Both the position numbers and the translations under genes were made by a program. This document shows, piece by piece, positions 26,716-36,218 of a DNA stretch of 64,000 nucleotides. The DNA comes from Histidinibacterium lentulum. GTDB lineage: Bacteria; Pseudomonadota; Alphaproteobacteria; Rhodobacterales; Rhodobacteraceae. The number at the start of each line of letters is the position of its first letter. Positions within the stretch are counted from its first letter, which is position 1. Location of the stretch: positions 62,001-126,000 of the forward strand of contig NZ_ML119083.1 of NCBI RefSeq assembly GCF_003789055.1. The letters run 5' to 3'. The notes under the pieces are model-generated. The model saw only the letters and a list, made by a program, of their open reading frames with translations. It was not told where the DNA came from and did no database searches.

Positions 26716-27914
26716 TGAAGATCACCGGGATCGAGACCATCCGCATCGCCGAACGCCCGAACCTGATCTGGGTGGAGGTCCATACCGACGAGGGGCTGAC
26801 CGGCCTCGGGGAGACATTCTTCGGCGCGGGCGCGGTGGAGGCCCATGTCCACGACTGGATCGCCCCCCGCGTCATCGGCCGCGACCCGCTTGAAATCGAC
26901 GGGCTGGCAGCGGACCTAGCGGGATACCTCGGCATGCGCTCGGCAGGGGCGGAGATGCGGGGCAACTCGGCCTTCGACATCGCGCTCTGGGATCTCTTCG
27001 GCAAGGCGACGGGCCAGCCCATCGCCCAGCTTCTGGGTGGGTTCACCCGCCGCTCGATCCGCACCTACAACACCTGCGCCAGCAGCGACTACATCAAGAG
27101 CGCCACGGGACAGGTCGTGTCGAACTGGGGCAAGGGCGGCGACAGCCATGATGATCTGAACGGCTTTCTGCACCATGCCGACGAGCTGGCTCAGTCGCTG
27201 CTGGAGGAGGGGATCACCGCGCTCAAGATCTGGCCCTTCGACATCCCCGCCGAGAAGACGCGCGGGCAGCACATCTCCTCCGAGGACCTGAAGACCGCGC
27301 TGGAGCCCTTCGAGAAGATCCGCCGCGCGGTCGGCGACCGCATCGACATCATGGTCGAGTTCCATTCGCTCTGGCAGCTCCTGCCCGCCATGCGCATCGC
27401 CAAGGCTCTGGAGCCCTACGGCACCTACTGGCACGAGGACCCGATCCGAATGGACAGTCTCGCCAGCCTCAAGCGCTATGCCGACGCCTCCCCCGCGCCG
27501 ATCTGCGCCTCGGAGACGCTGGCGACGCGCTGGGCCTTCCGCGACCTTCTGGAGACCGGGGCGGCGGGCGTCGTGATGCTCGATCTGAGCTGGTGCGGCG
27601 GCATCAGCGAGGCGCGCAAGATCGCCGCGATGGCCGAGGCCTGGCACCTGCCCGTGGCGCCCCACGACTGCACCGGGCCGGTCGTGCTGACCGCCTCGAC
27701 GCATCTGTCGCTGAACGCGCCGAACGCCCTTGTGCAGGAAAGCGTCCGCGCCTTCCTGCGCACCTGGTACCGCGATCTCGTCACCGCCCTGCCGGAGGTG
27801 ACAGGAGGAGAGATCACGGTCCCGCCCGGCCCCGGCCTCGGCCTGGAGCTGCACCCAGAACTCGACCGCCAGTTTTCCGCACAGCGTCGGGTCACAGAAG
27901 AAGCGGACATCTGA
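26715..27914 (+). CDS. Enolase-superfamily acid-sugar dehydratase (mandelate racemase/MLE family)
   Basis: Predicted Mg-dependent dehydratase or epimerase of a sugar acid, 399 residues. The N-terminal cap starts MKITGIETIRIAE. The barrel shows the base Lys in ALKIWPFD, ligands in MVEFHSLW, HEDPIRMD and ASETLATRW, and a His/Asp pair in APHDCTGPV. This set resembles galactonate-type dehydratases. The following sugar importer and mutarotase support sugar-acid metabolism; the exact substrate is not readable. The start overlaps the GntR stop by one base (TGATG). Confidence 0.85.
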   Translation: MKITGIETIRIAERPNLIWVEVHTDEGLTGLGETFFGAGAVEAHVHDWIAPRVIGRDPLEIDGLAADLAGYLGMRSAGAEMRGNSAFDIALWDLFGKATGQPIAQLLGGFTRRSIRTYNTCASSDYIKSATGQVVSNWGKGGDSHDDLNGFLHHADELAQSLLEEGITALKIWPFDIPAEKTRGQHISSEDLKTALEPFEKIRRAVGDRIDIMVEFHSLWQLLPAMRIAKALEPYGTYWHEDPIRMDSLASLKRYADASPAPICASETLATRWAFRDLLETGAAGVVMLDLSWCGGISEARKIAAMAEAWHLPVAPHDCTGPVVLTASTHLSLNAPNALVQESVRAFLRTWYRDLVTALPEVTGGEITVPPGPGLGLELHPELDRQFSAQRRVTEEADI

Positions 27915-27944
27915 CGACGACCGAACCCAATGGAGGAGAGACCC

Positions 27945-28919
27945 ATGAAATGCCTGACCTACGCGGCCGCCATGGCCGCCCTGATGTCCACCGCCGCCAT
28001 GGCCCAGGACGGGCCGATGAACATCGTGTTCACCCACCATTCCAGCGCATCCAACCCGTTCTGGCAGGCCGTCCAGAAAGGTTTCGACGACGCCTGCGAG
28101 AAGATCGAGGCGAATTGCCAGATGATCTTCACCCAGACCGAGGGCGCGATCGACCAGCAGGCGGCGAACATGATCACCGCGCTCGCCGGTAGCCCTGACG
28201 CGTTGATCACGTCCATCGTGGACAACACGGCCTTCGACCAGATCATCCAGCAGGCCGTCGACCAGGGCGTCACGGTCATCGCCGCCAACGTGGACGACAC
28301 CGAAGGGGCCGCAGGCAATGCGCGCGCCGCCTTCGTCGGCCAGGGCTTCATCCCGGCGGGCTATTCGCTGGGCCAGAAAATGAGCGAGTTCTTCCCCGAG
28401 GAAGGCCCGATCAACGTGGTCGTCGGTATCTCCGCCCCCGGACAGAACTGGTCGGAACAGCGCGGCATGGGCGTGATGAACTTTATGGAGGAATACGCCG
28501 CCGCAAACCCCGACCGGGAGGTGAACGTCACGCGGCTCGACACCGGCACGGATGGCGCGGTGGTGGCCGAACGCGTGGGCGCCTACCTCCTCGCCAACCC
28601 CGAGACCACCGCCTATTTCGACACGGGTCTCTGGCACGCCTACGTGGCGCAGGTGCTCGCCGACCGCAACATCCCGCCGGGCCAGGTGCTGATGGGCGGC
28701 TTCGACATCGTGTCCGAGGTGCTCCAGCAGATGGAGGCCGGCTACATCCAGGTTCAGGTCGACCAGCAGCCTTACATGCAGGGCTTCATCCCGGTCATGC
28801 AGGCCTACCTCGCCCATGCCGTCGATCTGTCGCCCACCGATGTCGACACCGGGCAGGGCCTTGTCCTGCAGGAGGATGTGCCGGCGCTGAAGGAGCTTGC
28901 GGCGCAGGGCGTCCGCTGA
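27945..28919 (+). CDS. Sugar ABC transporter substrate-binding protein (RbsB/FrcB-like)
   Basis: Periplasmic binding protein, 324 residues, with signal peptide ending AAMAQDG. Peripla_BP_4-type sequence is seen in HHSSASNPFWQAVQKGF, GAIDQQAANMITAL and AAFVGQGFIPAGYSLGQ. A GGAGGAGAG site precedes ATG 27945. It belongs to the CUT2 class; the ligand is likely a monosaccharide related to the substrate of the dehydratase. It is followed by a long hairpin. Confidence 0.9.
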   Translation: MKCLTYAAAMAALMSTAAMAQDGPMNIVFTHHSSASNPFWQAVQKGFDDACEKIEANCQMIFTQTEGAIDQQAANMITALAGSPDALITSIVDNTAFDQIIQQAVDQGVTVIAANVDDTEGAAGNARAAFVGQGFIPAGYSLGQKMSEFFPEEGPINVVVGISAPGQNWSEQRGMGVMNFMEEYAAANPDREVNVTRLDTGTDGAVVAERVGAYLLANPETTAYFDTGLWHAYVAQVLADRNIPPGQVLMGGFDIVSEVLQQMEAGYIQVQVDQQPYMQGFIPVMQAYLAHAVDLSPTDVDTGQGLVLQEDVPALKELAAQGVR

Positions 28920-28939
28920 TCCGCGCCGCCTGACCGGAC

Positions 28940-28969
28940 GGGCCGCGCCGGGACACTCCGGCGCGGCCC
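28940..28969 (+). terminator. 12-bp hairpin between binding-protein and permease genes
   Basis: Arms GGGCCGCGCCGG and CCGGCGCGGCCC are perfectly complementary around a GACACT loop, 20 bases after the stop at 28919. There is no T-tract. Such elements commonly stabilise the binding-protein mRNA and reduce read-through into the permease gene. Confidence 0.6.
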
Positions 28970-29006
28970 TCCCATGACATACGCCTTACCGGGGGACGAG
29001 CCGCCG

Positions 29007-29993
29007 ATGCGACGCCTGCTCAAGATCTACATGGAAAAGCCCGAGCTTGCGGGCATCGTCTTTCTGCTGGTCCTCGGCACGATCTTTCAGATCCAGTCGG
29101 GCGGCGTGTTCCTGAACGCGCAGAACGTGCAGGGCATCCTCGGGCTGCTGCCCGAGATGGCGCTGGTGGCCATCGGGGTAACGCTTCTGATGATCTGCGG
29201 CGAGTTCGACCTGTCCGTGGGCTCCGTCTTCGCGCTCTGCCCGATGGTAATGGGCGTCTTGCTGGCCGATGGCGTGTCGTTCTGGCTGGCCTTCCCGGCC
29301 GGACTTGGCGCGGCCCTGCTGGTGGGGCTGACCAACGGGATCATCACGATCCGCTTCAACATCCCCTCCTTCATCACGACGCTGGGAATGCTCTTCGTCG
29401 CGCGGTCGGCCACGGTGGTGATCTCGGGCGGCTTTCCCCCGATGATTCCGCAGGGCGCCATGCCGCGGGACGCCTTCGTGGCCTTCGTCGGACCTGGCGA
29501 CATGTTCCGAATGTCGTTCCTGTGGTTCCTTGCCGTCGCGATCCTTGTCTCGCTGCTGCTGGGACGGACAAATTTCGGCAACTGGGTGCGGGCGACGGGG
29601 GGCTTTCTGCCTGCAGCACAGTCCATGGGGATCCCCACGGCGCGGGTGAAGATCGCCTGCTTCATGCTCTGCTCGCTGCTGGCGGGCTTTGCCGGGACGA
29701 TCCAGGTCATGCGCCTCGGCGCCCCACTGCCGTCGATCGGCGAGGGGCTGGAGCTTCAGGCCGTGGCGGCCGCTGTCATCGGCGGTACGGCGCTCACGGG
29801 CGGGATCGGGACAATTCTGGGTGGCATCATCGGCGCGGTGCTGATCCGGGTCATCGACAACGGGCTGGTCCTGAGCCGCGTGGATGCCGACTGGTTCAAG
29901 ATGGCGCTCGGCGGGCTCACGATCTTCGCCGTCATCGTCAACGCCTGGCTGAGAAAGAAGGCCCGCGCCATGAAGGTGGAGACGAACACATGA
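29007..29993 (+). CDS. Sugar ABC transporter permease (RbsC/FrcC-like)
   Basis: Inner-membrane permease of 328 residues with eight to ten hydrophobic segments. The CUT2 signature CGEFDLSVGSVFAL (about residue 65) and the late GGTALTGGIGTILGG are present. ATG 29007 has a GGGGACGAG site; an upstream in-frame ATG at 28974 sits next to the hairpin and is less likely. It is coupled to the ATPase by an ATGA overlap. Confidence 0.9.
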   Translation: MRRLLKIYMEKPELAGIVFLLVLGTIFQIQSGGVFLNAQNVQGILGLLPEMALVAIGVTLLMICGEFDLSVGSVFALCPMVMGVLLADGVSFWLAFPAGLGAALLVGLTNGIITIRFNIPSFITTLGMLFVARSATVVISGGFPPMIPQGAMPRDAFVAFVGPGDMFRMSFLWFLAVAILVSLLLGRTNFGNWVRATGGFLPAAQSMGIPTARVKIACFMLCSLLAGFAGTIQVMRLGAPLPSIGEGLELQAVAAAVIGGTALTGGIGTILGGIIGAVLIRVIDNGLVLSRVDADWFKMALGGLTIFAVIVNAWLRKKARAMKVETNT

Positions 29994-30724
29994 GCGGCGA
30001 CGCGATCATCGAGGTCCGGGACCTGCACAAGTGGTACTCCGGCGTTCATGCCCTCAAGGGCGTCAGCCTCGACATCCGCCGAGGCGAGGCACTGGGCCTC
30101 GTCGGCGACAACGGGGCGGGAAAGTCGACGCTGATCAACATCCTGTCGGGTACGCAGCAGCCGGACGGGGGGTCGATCTCGTTCGAAGGGCGCAAGGTGC
30201 AGTTCGGAAACCCGCGCGACGCGATGGATGCGGGGATCGAGACGATCTACCAGTACAATTCCATGGTGCCGACCATGAGCATCGCCCGCAACATGTTCAT
30301 CGGACGTGAACCGCTGAAGGCCTCGATCTTCGGCGTGGGCGTCATGGACCGCAGGCGCATGGCCGAGGAGGCGATGCAGGCCCTGCGCGACGTGGACCTG
30401 CACCTGCGCTCCCCCGACGCGTTGGTCGGAGAACTGTCGGGCGGCCAGAGGCAGGGCGTCGCCATCGCCCGCGCCATGCATTTCAAGTCGAAGGTGATGA
30501 TCCTCGACGAGCCCACTAACCACCTCGCGGTCAAGGAGACCGAAAAGGTTCTGGGCTTCATCAAGTCGCTGAAGGCCATGGGGATCACGGCGATCTTCAT
30601 CAGCCACAACATCCACCATGTCTTCGACTGCACGGACCGGATCGTGGCGATGGCGCTGGGCGAAGTCGTGCTCGACAAGCGGGTGGAGGACACCAGCATG
30701 GACGAGGTCCTGGACGTCCTGTGA
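29990..30724 (+). CDS. Sugar ABC transporter ATP-binding protein, single-domain FrcA-like
   Basis: ATPase of 244 residues with one nucleotide-binding domain: Walker A GDNGAGKST, signature LSGGQRQGVAIARAM, Walker B VMILDEPTNHLA and ISHNIHHVF. CUT2 ATPases are usually about 500-residue double proteins (RbsA), so the single domain points to the Frc subgroup. A homodimer would be needed. The stop overlaps the GTG start of the mutarotase gene. Confidence 0.89.
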   Translation: MSGDAIIEVRDLHKWYSGVHALKGVSLDIRRGEALGLVGDNGAGKSTLINILSGTQQPDGGSISFEGRKVQFGNPRDAMDAGIETIYQYNSMVPTMSIARNMFIGREPLKASIFGVGVMDRRRMAEEAMQALRDVDLHLRSPDALVGELSGGQRQGVAIARAMHFKSKVMILDEPTNHLAVKETEKVLGFIKSLKAMGITAIFISHNIHHVFDCTDRIVAMALGEVVLDKRVEDTSMDEVLDVL

Positions 30725-31584
30725 CGGGGCGCGTCCTGACCCTTTCGGCCGGTCCGGCCCGTCTGGAGATTGTCCCCGACATGGGCGGCGGGATCGCGGG
30801 CCTCTGGGCGGACGGTGTCCCGGTCCTGCGCACGTGGAGCGGCGTCCCTGACGACGGGCCCTTCGCGCTCGCGTGCAACCTTCTTGCGCCCTTCTCGAAC
30901 CGCATCTCGGGCGGATTCTGCTGGGAGGGACAGAGGAACGCGCTATCGCCGAACCTCCCGGGGGAACCCTGCCCGATCCATGGCGATGCGTTCCAGCGTC
31001 CCTGGGAGGTGCGCGAGGCCAGCGGCACGCACGCGGTCCTGGCCCTCGAGCAGGGCGCCTTCGGTCCATGGCGCTATCGGGCGACGCTGCACTGCCTGCT
31101 TCTGGCGGAGCGGGTGGATCTGGACCTGACCGTGACCAACCGCGGCGACACCGCCCTGCCCTTCGGTCTCGGGTTTCATCCGTGGTTTCCACGCATGGCG
31201 GACACGGCCCTGCGCTTCGCCGCCTCCGGGGTCTGGGAAGAGGGCGCGGGGCATCTGCCCGCGGGCACCGCAGCCGTACCCCTGCCGCCCGACTGGGATT
31301 TCCACGAGATGCGCGCCCTGCCCCAGGGGTGGATCAACAACGCCTTCGCGGACTTCGGCGGAACGCTGACCATCGCCCGGGGCGCCGCGACGCCGGTGAC
31401 CCTTTCGGCGGGCGAGCCACTCTCCACGCTGGTGGTCTACTCCCCCTCCGCCGAGGCGGAGTTCTTCTGTGCCGAACCGGTCAGCCATCCGGTGGATGCG
31501 GTGAACCTGCCTGGGCTGCCCGGCCTGCGCACTCTTGCGCCGGGCGAGGCGATGACCGGCCGCATGACCCTCGGCTGGCGCTGA
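30721..31584 (+). CDS. Aldose 1-epimerase (mutarotase) family protein
   Basis: Interconverts alpha and beta anomers of free sugars. The 287-residue beta-sandwich protein shows APFSNRISGG, HGDAFQRPWEV (His near residue 80), GLGFHPWFPR (catalytic His near 150) and CAEPVSHPVDAVN with the catalytic Glu. Its GTG start overlaps the ATPase stop, so it is the last gene of the sugar import operon and probably prepares the imported aldose. It converges on the SDR gene with a five-base gap. Confidence 0.87.
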   Translation: MTGRVLTLSAGPARLEIVPDMGGGIAGLWADGVPVLRTWSGVPDDGPFALACNLLAPFSNRISGGFCWEGQRNALSPNLPGEPCPIHGDAFQRPWEVREASGTHAVLALEQGAFGPWRYRATLHCLLLAERVDLDLTVTNRGDTALPFGLGFHPWFPRMADTALRFAASGVWEEGAGHLPAGTAAVPLPPDWDFHEMRALPQGWINNAFADFGGTLTIARGAATPVTLSAGEPLSTLVVYSPSAEAEFFCAEPVSHPVDAVNLPGLPGLRTLAPGEAMTGRMTLGWR

Positions 31585-31589
31585 CCGGA

Positions 31590-32384
31590 TCAGACCACGG
31601 TGCCGCCGTCCACCAGAAGATCCTGCCCCGTCACGTTGCGGCTGAGGTCCGACAGGAGGTAGAGCACCGCGCCGGCCACGTCTTCTGACGTGGACATGCG
31701 GCCAAGGGCCGTGGAGGCGGCGAAGCTGTCATAGGCCTCCGCTGCCGGGATGCCCCGCCTCTCCGCCGCCTCGCCGAGTTGGCGGCGCAATCGCGGCCCG
31801 TCGACCCCGCCCGGAGAGACCATGTTGACGCGCACCCCCGCATGCCCCGCCTCCAGCGCCGCGGACTTGGTGAAACCGCGCAGCGCCCATTTCGTGGCGC
31901 CATAGGCCGAAGCCTCCCGCACGCCTTTGAAGCCGAAGGTGCCGCCGATGTTGACGATCCCGCCCGCGCGGGCCTCGATCATGGGCGGCAGCCAGTGCTT
32001 CATCGTCAAGAAGGTGCCCATCACGTTGAGATCGAAGACCTCGCGGTAGTCCTCCACCGTGTGCTCCCACAGCATCCTGCCCGATGGCCCGGTGCCGCCA
32101 GCGACATTCACCAGTCCCCAGTGCCGCTTATCGAAGGCTGCCCGCGCCTGCGCCACGGCGGCCGCCACGCTTCCCTCGTCGGTGACGTCGCAGGGGATGG
32201 CAACGGCGCGCCCGCCGCGGGCGGCGAGGGCCTCCGCCTGCTCCGACAGCGCCGCCCTGTCCCGCGCGGCGAGGGCCACCGCCGCCCCGGCCTCCACCAG
32301 CATGTCCACGATGGCCGGCCCCATGCCCTTGGCCGGTCCGGTGACAAAGACCGCGCGGCCCGAGAGGTCGATCCCGGGGCTCAT
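31590..32384 (-). CDS. SDR family oxidoreductase with atypical active site
   Basis: Short-chain dehydrogenase of 264 residues. The cofactor motif TGPAKGMG, NVAGG and the YGATK catalytic Tyr/Lys are present. The position of the catalytic Ser (13 residues before Tyr) is Gly in NIGGTFGFKG, with Thr next to it, so activity may be altered. It is the last gene of the minus-strand importer/amidohydrolase operon and overlaps the permease gene by four bases. The substrate is unknown. Confidence 0.85.
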   Translation of the reverse strand: MSPGIDLSGRAVFVTGPAKGMGPAIVDMLVEAGAAVALAARDRAALSEQAEALAARGGRAVAIPCDVTDEGSVAAAVAQARAAFDKRHWGLVNVAGGTGPSGRMLWEHTVEDYREVFDLNVMGTFLTMKHWLPPMIEARAGGIVNIGGTFGFKGVREASAYGATKWALRGFTKSAALEAGHAGVRVNMVSPGGVDGPRLRRQLGEAAERRGIPAAEAYDSFAASTALGRMSTSEDVAGAVLYLLSDLSRNVTGQDLLVDGGTVV

Positions 32385-33196
32385 TCCGTCAGGTTCCGTT
32401 CCAGCCGCGAGGTCGCCGCGAAGAGGGCGAAGGCCGTGGCCATCGACAGGGCCACCGCCGCGAACATCAGCGGCATGTCCCGGTAGGAATAGGCGTCGTA
32501 GATCAGCCGCCCGATCCCCGGAGAGCCCGACAGCCACTCCGCCAGCATCGCCGAGAGGAGCGCCGAGGTCGCCGCCGTCCGCAGGCCGGTGAAGATGAAG
32601 GGCAGCGCGAAGGGAATACGGGCCTTCCACAGGACCTGCCACCAGCGCGCGCCCGCGACGTGGAAAAGCTCGTCCACGTTGGCGGGCACCGACCGGAAGC
32701 CGCGCATGGCGTTCACCATGATCGGAAAGAAGCCCACGATCACCACCGTCACGATGGTCGCCCCCTGCCCCCGCCCGAAGATGAGGATCAGCAGCGGCGC
32801 CACGGCCAGAACGGGCACCGTCCGCATCCCGATCACCAGCGGCATCAACGCCCGCGACATCACCCGCGACAGCGTGAAGCCCGTGGCGAGCATCAGCGCC
32901 AGCACCGTCGCGATCACCAGCCCGATGCCCGCCCCGGTCAGCGTATGGCCCAGCGCGCCGAAAAGCTGACCCCGGTTCTCGGCAAAGGATGCAAAGGTGG
33001 CGGCGGGACCGGGGGCGATGAAGGCGGGCACGTCGAAGAGGCGGAGCGCGCCGGCCCAGAGCGACAGAAGAATAGCGAGGCCAAGCAGCACCGACAGCAC
33101 CGCGCGCCGGACGGCGGCGAGCCGCACCTGCGCCTCGGCCCAGCGGGTCGGCAGGGCGCGCCAGTCTGGCGTCTCGACCTGGCGGAGGCCGGTCAT
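32381..33196 (-). CDS. ABC transporter permease, NitT/TauT type
   Basis: Inner-membrane permease of 271 residues with about six helices, including VLSVLLGLAILLSLWAGAL and LGLVIATVLALMLA-like stretches. The EAA loop is HVAGARWWQVLWKARIPFAL near residue 180. It forms the channel with the adjacent permease; a TGATG overlap couples them. Confidence 0.9.
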   Translation of the reverse strand: MTGLRQVETPDWRALPTRWAEAQVRLAAVRRAVLSVLLGLAILLSLWAGALRLFDVPAFIAPGPAATFASFAENRGQLFGALGHTLTGAGIGLVIATVLALMLATGFTLSRVMSRALMPLVIGMRTVPVLAVAPLLILIFGRGQGATIVTVVIVGFFPIMVNAMRGFRSVPANVDELFHVAGARWWQVLWKARIPFALPFIFTGLRTAATSALLSAMLAEWLSGSPGIGRLIYDAYSYRDMPLMFAAVALSMATAFALFAATSRLERNLTE

Positions 33197-33975
33197 CAGA
33201 GCCTTCCCTCGTCCCGGTCGGCCCAGCCGAGGAAGGCCCTCTCCGCCACGGCGAAGAGGCTGTAACCACCGATGGCCATGAGACAGACCGCGACGATGGT
33301 CATCCAGACCTGCGGCGGATCGAAGGAGAACATGGCGTAGATCATCATGATCCCCACGCCGCGCTCCGCCCCCATCCATTCCGCGATGAGCGTGCCGAGC
33401 ACCGCGAGCGGCGCCGCGATCTTGAACCCGGCGAAGACGAAGGGCAGCGCGCTCGGCAGGGCGAGCTTCACCAGCCGCTGCCATCGCGAGGCGGCGAGGA
33501 CGTGGAACAGCTCGTCGGAATTGCGGTCCACGGCGCGGAAGCCCTTCATCATCCCCATCAGGATGGAAAAGAAGCAGGCCACCGCCGCCACCACGACATG
33601 CAGCGTCATGCCGCCCCCGATGAAGGCGACGAGGATCGGCGCCACCGCGATCAGGGGCGTGCTGTCCACAAGCACGCCCAGCGTGAAGACCGGCCCGCCG
33701 GCCCGGCGCCAGCTTGCCCCCACGGCGGCGAACCCCGCGGCGACCAGGGCGGAGATGGCGAAGCCCGCAACCGTCGCGAGGATCGACGGCCAGACGTGAT
33801 ACAGCAGATCGGCGCCGCTGGTGCCGAATTCCGCGATCACCGCCGAGGGCGGCGGCACCGTGATCGGCAGCCACCCTGCCCCCGAGGCGATTTCCAGCAT
33901 CGCCAGAAGCGCCGCGAAGGTCGCGGCGGGCGGCCAGACGGCAGAGGCAAGGGCGGTCAGGCGGTCACGATCCAA
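33196..33975 (-). CDS. ABC transporter permease, NitT/TauT type
   Basis: Permease partner, about 259 residues. The EAA loop is HVLAASRWQRLVKLALPSAL. I place the start at TTG 33975, which has GAAGGTGG six bases upstream and overlaps the ATPase stop by 11 bases; an ATG at 34050 would overlap by 86 bases and lacks a good site. The extra N-terminal residues from that ATG look like the shadow of the ATPase gene. Confidence 0.85.
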   Translation of the reverse strand: MDRDRLTALASAVWPPAATFAALLAMLEIASGAGWLPITVPPPSAVIAEFGTSGADLLYHVWPSILATVAGFAISALVAAGFAAVGASWRRAGGPVFTLGVLVDSTPLIAVAPILVAFIGGGMTLHVVVAAVACFFSILMGMMKGFRAVDRNSDELFHVLAASRWQRLVKLALPSALPFVFAGFKIAAPLAVLGTLIAEWMGAERGVGIMMIYAMFSFDPPQVWMTIVAVCLMAIGGYSLFAVAERAFLGWADRDEGRL

Positions 33976-34771
33976 CGGCGGCCACCTTCGGTCTCCGGGG
34001 CGCTTGCTCGGCCGGTCTGTCGTCGAGGAACAGGAGGTCCCGCACGGCATTCTCCAGCGCGTTGAAGGCCGGCAGCTTCATCTGGCCGAGGCTGCGCGGA
34101 CGCGGCAGGTCGATCTCCACCGACCCGGCAAGCCGCCCCGGATTGGCCGACAGGACATGCACCGTGTCCGCCATGAACACCGCCTCGGAAATGGAATGGG
34201 TCACGAGGACGGCCGTCGTGCCGCTTTCCTTCCAGATGCGCAGAAGCTCCACGTTCATGCGCTGCCGCGTGATCTCGTCGAGCGCGCCGAAGGGTTCGTC
34301 CATCAGGAGCACCGAGGGCTCCAGCACCAGCGCCCGCGCGATGGCCACGCGCTGCTGCATGCCGCCCGACAGCTGCGCGGGCCTTGCGTCCTCGAACCCG
34401 TGCAGGCCCACGAGGTCGATCAGCGCCTCGGGGCTGCGCCGGGGCGTGACGCCCGCGATCTCCAGCGGCAGGCGCACGTTCTCGCGCACCGTCCGCCACG
34501 GCAGGAGCGTCGCCGCCTGGAAGACGAAGCCGATCCTGTGGGACAGCCGCGCGGCCTTCGGCGGCTGGCCCGCCACGGCGATCTGTCCCTCTGTGGGTTG
34601 CAGGACGTCGGCGATCATCCGCAGGAGCGTGGACTTCCCGCAGCCCGACGGGCCGATCAGCGCGGCGAAGGCGCCTTCGGGGATCGTCATGTCGATACTG
34701 TCGAGCGCGGTCAGCTCCCGGTCCGGCAGGGCGAAGCGCTTGGTCGCGCCCCTGAGCTCTATGCCGCCCAT
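33965..34771 (-). CDS. ABC transporter ATP-binding protein, NitT/TauT type
   Basis: ATPase of 268 residues: Walker A GPSGCGKST, VFQAATLLPWRTV, signature LSGGMQQRVAIARAL, Walker B VLLMDEPFGALDE and VTHSISEAVFM. It resembles the ATPase at 18748, so the window has two importers of this class. The gap to the amidohydrolase upstream is four bases. Confidence 0.91.
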   Translation of the reverse strand: MGGIELRGATKRFALPDRELTALDSIDMTIPEGAFAALIGPSGCGKSTLLRMIADVLQPTEGQIAVAGQPPKAARLSHRIGFVFQAATLLPWRTVRENVRLPLEIAGVTPRRSPEALIDLVGLHGFEDARPAQLSGGMQQRVAIARALVLEPSVLLMDEPFGALDEITRQRMNVELLRIWKESGTTAVLVTHSISEAVFMADTVHVLSANPGRLAGSVEIDLPRPRSLGQMKLPAFNALENAVRDLLFLDDRPAEQAPRRPKVAAVGS

Positions 34772-34775
34772 GGTG

Positions 34776-36215
34776 TCAGGCCTCCTCTGTCACGATCCGG
34801 CGGTGGCATCCGCAGCGGTAGTAATCCGCGATGGCCGCCTGCAGGGGGGCAAGGTCCGGGGCCGCGCCCGCCGCTGCGCGGGCCTGGGCCATCAGCTCCG
34901 CCTCGGCGGCGGGCAGGTCGATGCCCGTGACACGCCCGGTCTCCACCACCCTGCGGCCCCCCACGATCAGGGTCCGCACATCCTCGGTCCGGGCCCGCGC
35001 GATCATCAGGTCCACGGGATCGGCCCGGTCCTCCAGCACGTCCGCGCGGATGCGGGACATGTCGAGCTCCAGAAGGTCCGCCGGGGCGCCCGCCTCGAGG
35101 CCCTGCCCCGCGCCGGGACCGAAGATCGCGCGGCGGCCGTCCAGCAGCGCCGCGTCGAGCAGGCGGTCCCGGGTCAGGATATCGTCCACGCCCCAGCCGC
35201 GCTGCAGCCGCCAGGCGACGCGCAGCTCGCGCAAGGCGTCCTCGTCGTCGTCGAAGGCCATGCCGTCGAGGCCGAGGCCGAAGCGCAGACCATGGGCGAG
35301 ATACCGCGCCACCGGCGCGATGCCCGATCGCAGGCGCAGGTTCGACGAGGCGTTGAGCGAGACCATGACCCCGCGCTCCGCCAGCAGGGCGCAATCGGCA
35401 TCGTCGAGATGCACGCCATGAGCCACGGTCAGCCGCTCGGACAGGAAGCCGATGGCATCGAGATGCCGCACCAGCCCGCCGGGATAGGCGGCGGTCGCCC
35501 AGTCCTTCTGAAAGGCCGTCTCGTAAAGGTGCATGTGCACCCGCCGGCCCGTGTCGGCGGAGGCGCGGGCGATGGCGGCGAGGATGTCGTCGTTGACCCA
35601 TTGCGGGCCGACCGGGCCGTATTGAACCGTGAAGCACTCGTGCTCGAAATCGGCGATCCGCTCGACCATGGCCAGTTGGGCGGACTGGTCCGGCAGGCTC
35701 GCCCGCCTGCGGCGCTGCGCCTCCGCCATCGCGGGCGGAAGCCGCGCGAGAAGCGGGTCCGGATCGCCATAGGCCAGAGGATTACGGCCCATGATCGGCA
35801 CGGCGAAGGCGACGCGGACGCCGACGCTCCGCGCCGCGCGGGAGACCGCCTCGGCCTCCTCCACCAGCGCGGCGGGATCGGCGGTGTTGTGGCAATGGTT
35901 GAGCGCGCCCACGCCCGCCCGCGCCATGCGGCCGAAGGCGACGGCGGCGCGCAGCCACGGATCGGTGCGCGGCTCGAGCCCCAGCGCGGCGATCCAGACC
36001 TCGAGCGCGTCGTCGCCGGCACCGAAAGCGATGGTCCGCATGCCGCGCCCGTGATCATGGGCGTTCGAGAGCGCGGGCAGGATCAGCCTGTCCTCTCGCG
36101 CCGGGGCGAGCGTCACGGCGGCGACCTGCCCGCCATCCAGCTCCAGCCGACCCGGATCGGCGCGCCATTGCCCCGCCGGAGTCCGGCGGAGCAGTTTTCC
36201 TTCGACCTGGGTCAT
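34776..36215 (-). CDS. Amidohydrolase family protein (Atz/Trz or cytosine-deaminase-like)
   Basis: Metal-dependent hydrolase or deaminase of 479 residues. Ligand regions are SNAHDHGRGM (replacing the more usual HxH context), HMHLYE, VAHGVHLDD and the Asp in LGLDGMAFDDDED. The C-terminal tail contains YYRCGCHRR, a Cys/His cluster I do not recognise in other members. It lies between binding-protein and ATPase genes of an importer, so it probably acts on the imported nitrogen compound. The substrate is unknown; a heterocycle is plausible. Confidence 0.82.
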   Translation of the reverse strand: MTQVEGKLLRRTPAGQWRADPGRLELDGGQVAAVTLAPAREDRLILPALSNAHDHGRGMRTIAFGAGDDALEVWIAALGLEPRTDPWLRAAVAFGRMARAGVGALNHCHNTADPAALVEEAEAVSRAARSVGVRVAFAVPIMGRNPLAYGDPDPLLARLPPAMAEAQRRRRASLPDQSAQLAMVERIADFEHECFTVQYGPVGPQWVNDDILAAIARASADTGRRVHMHLYETAFQKDWATAAYPGGLVRHLDAIGFLSERLTVAHGVHLDDADCALLAERGVMVSLNASSNLRLRSGIAPVARYLAHGLRFGLGLDGMAFDDDEDALRELRVAWRLQRGWGVDDILTRDRLLDAALLDGRRAIFGPGAGQGLEAGAPADLLELDMSRIRADVLEDRADPVDLMIARARTEDVRTLIVGGRRVVETGRVTGIDLPAAEAELMAQARAAAGAAPDLAPLQAAIADYYRCGCHRRIVTEEA

Positions 36216-36218
36216 AAC

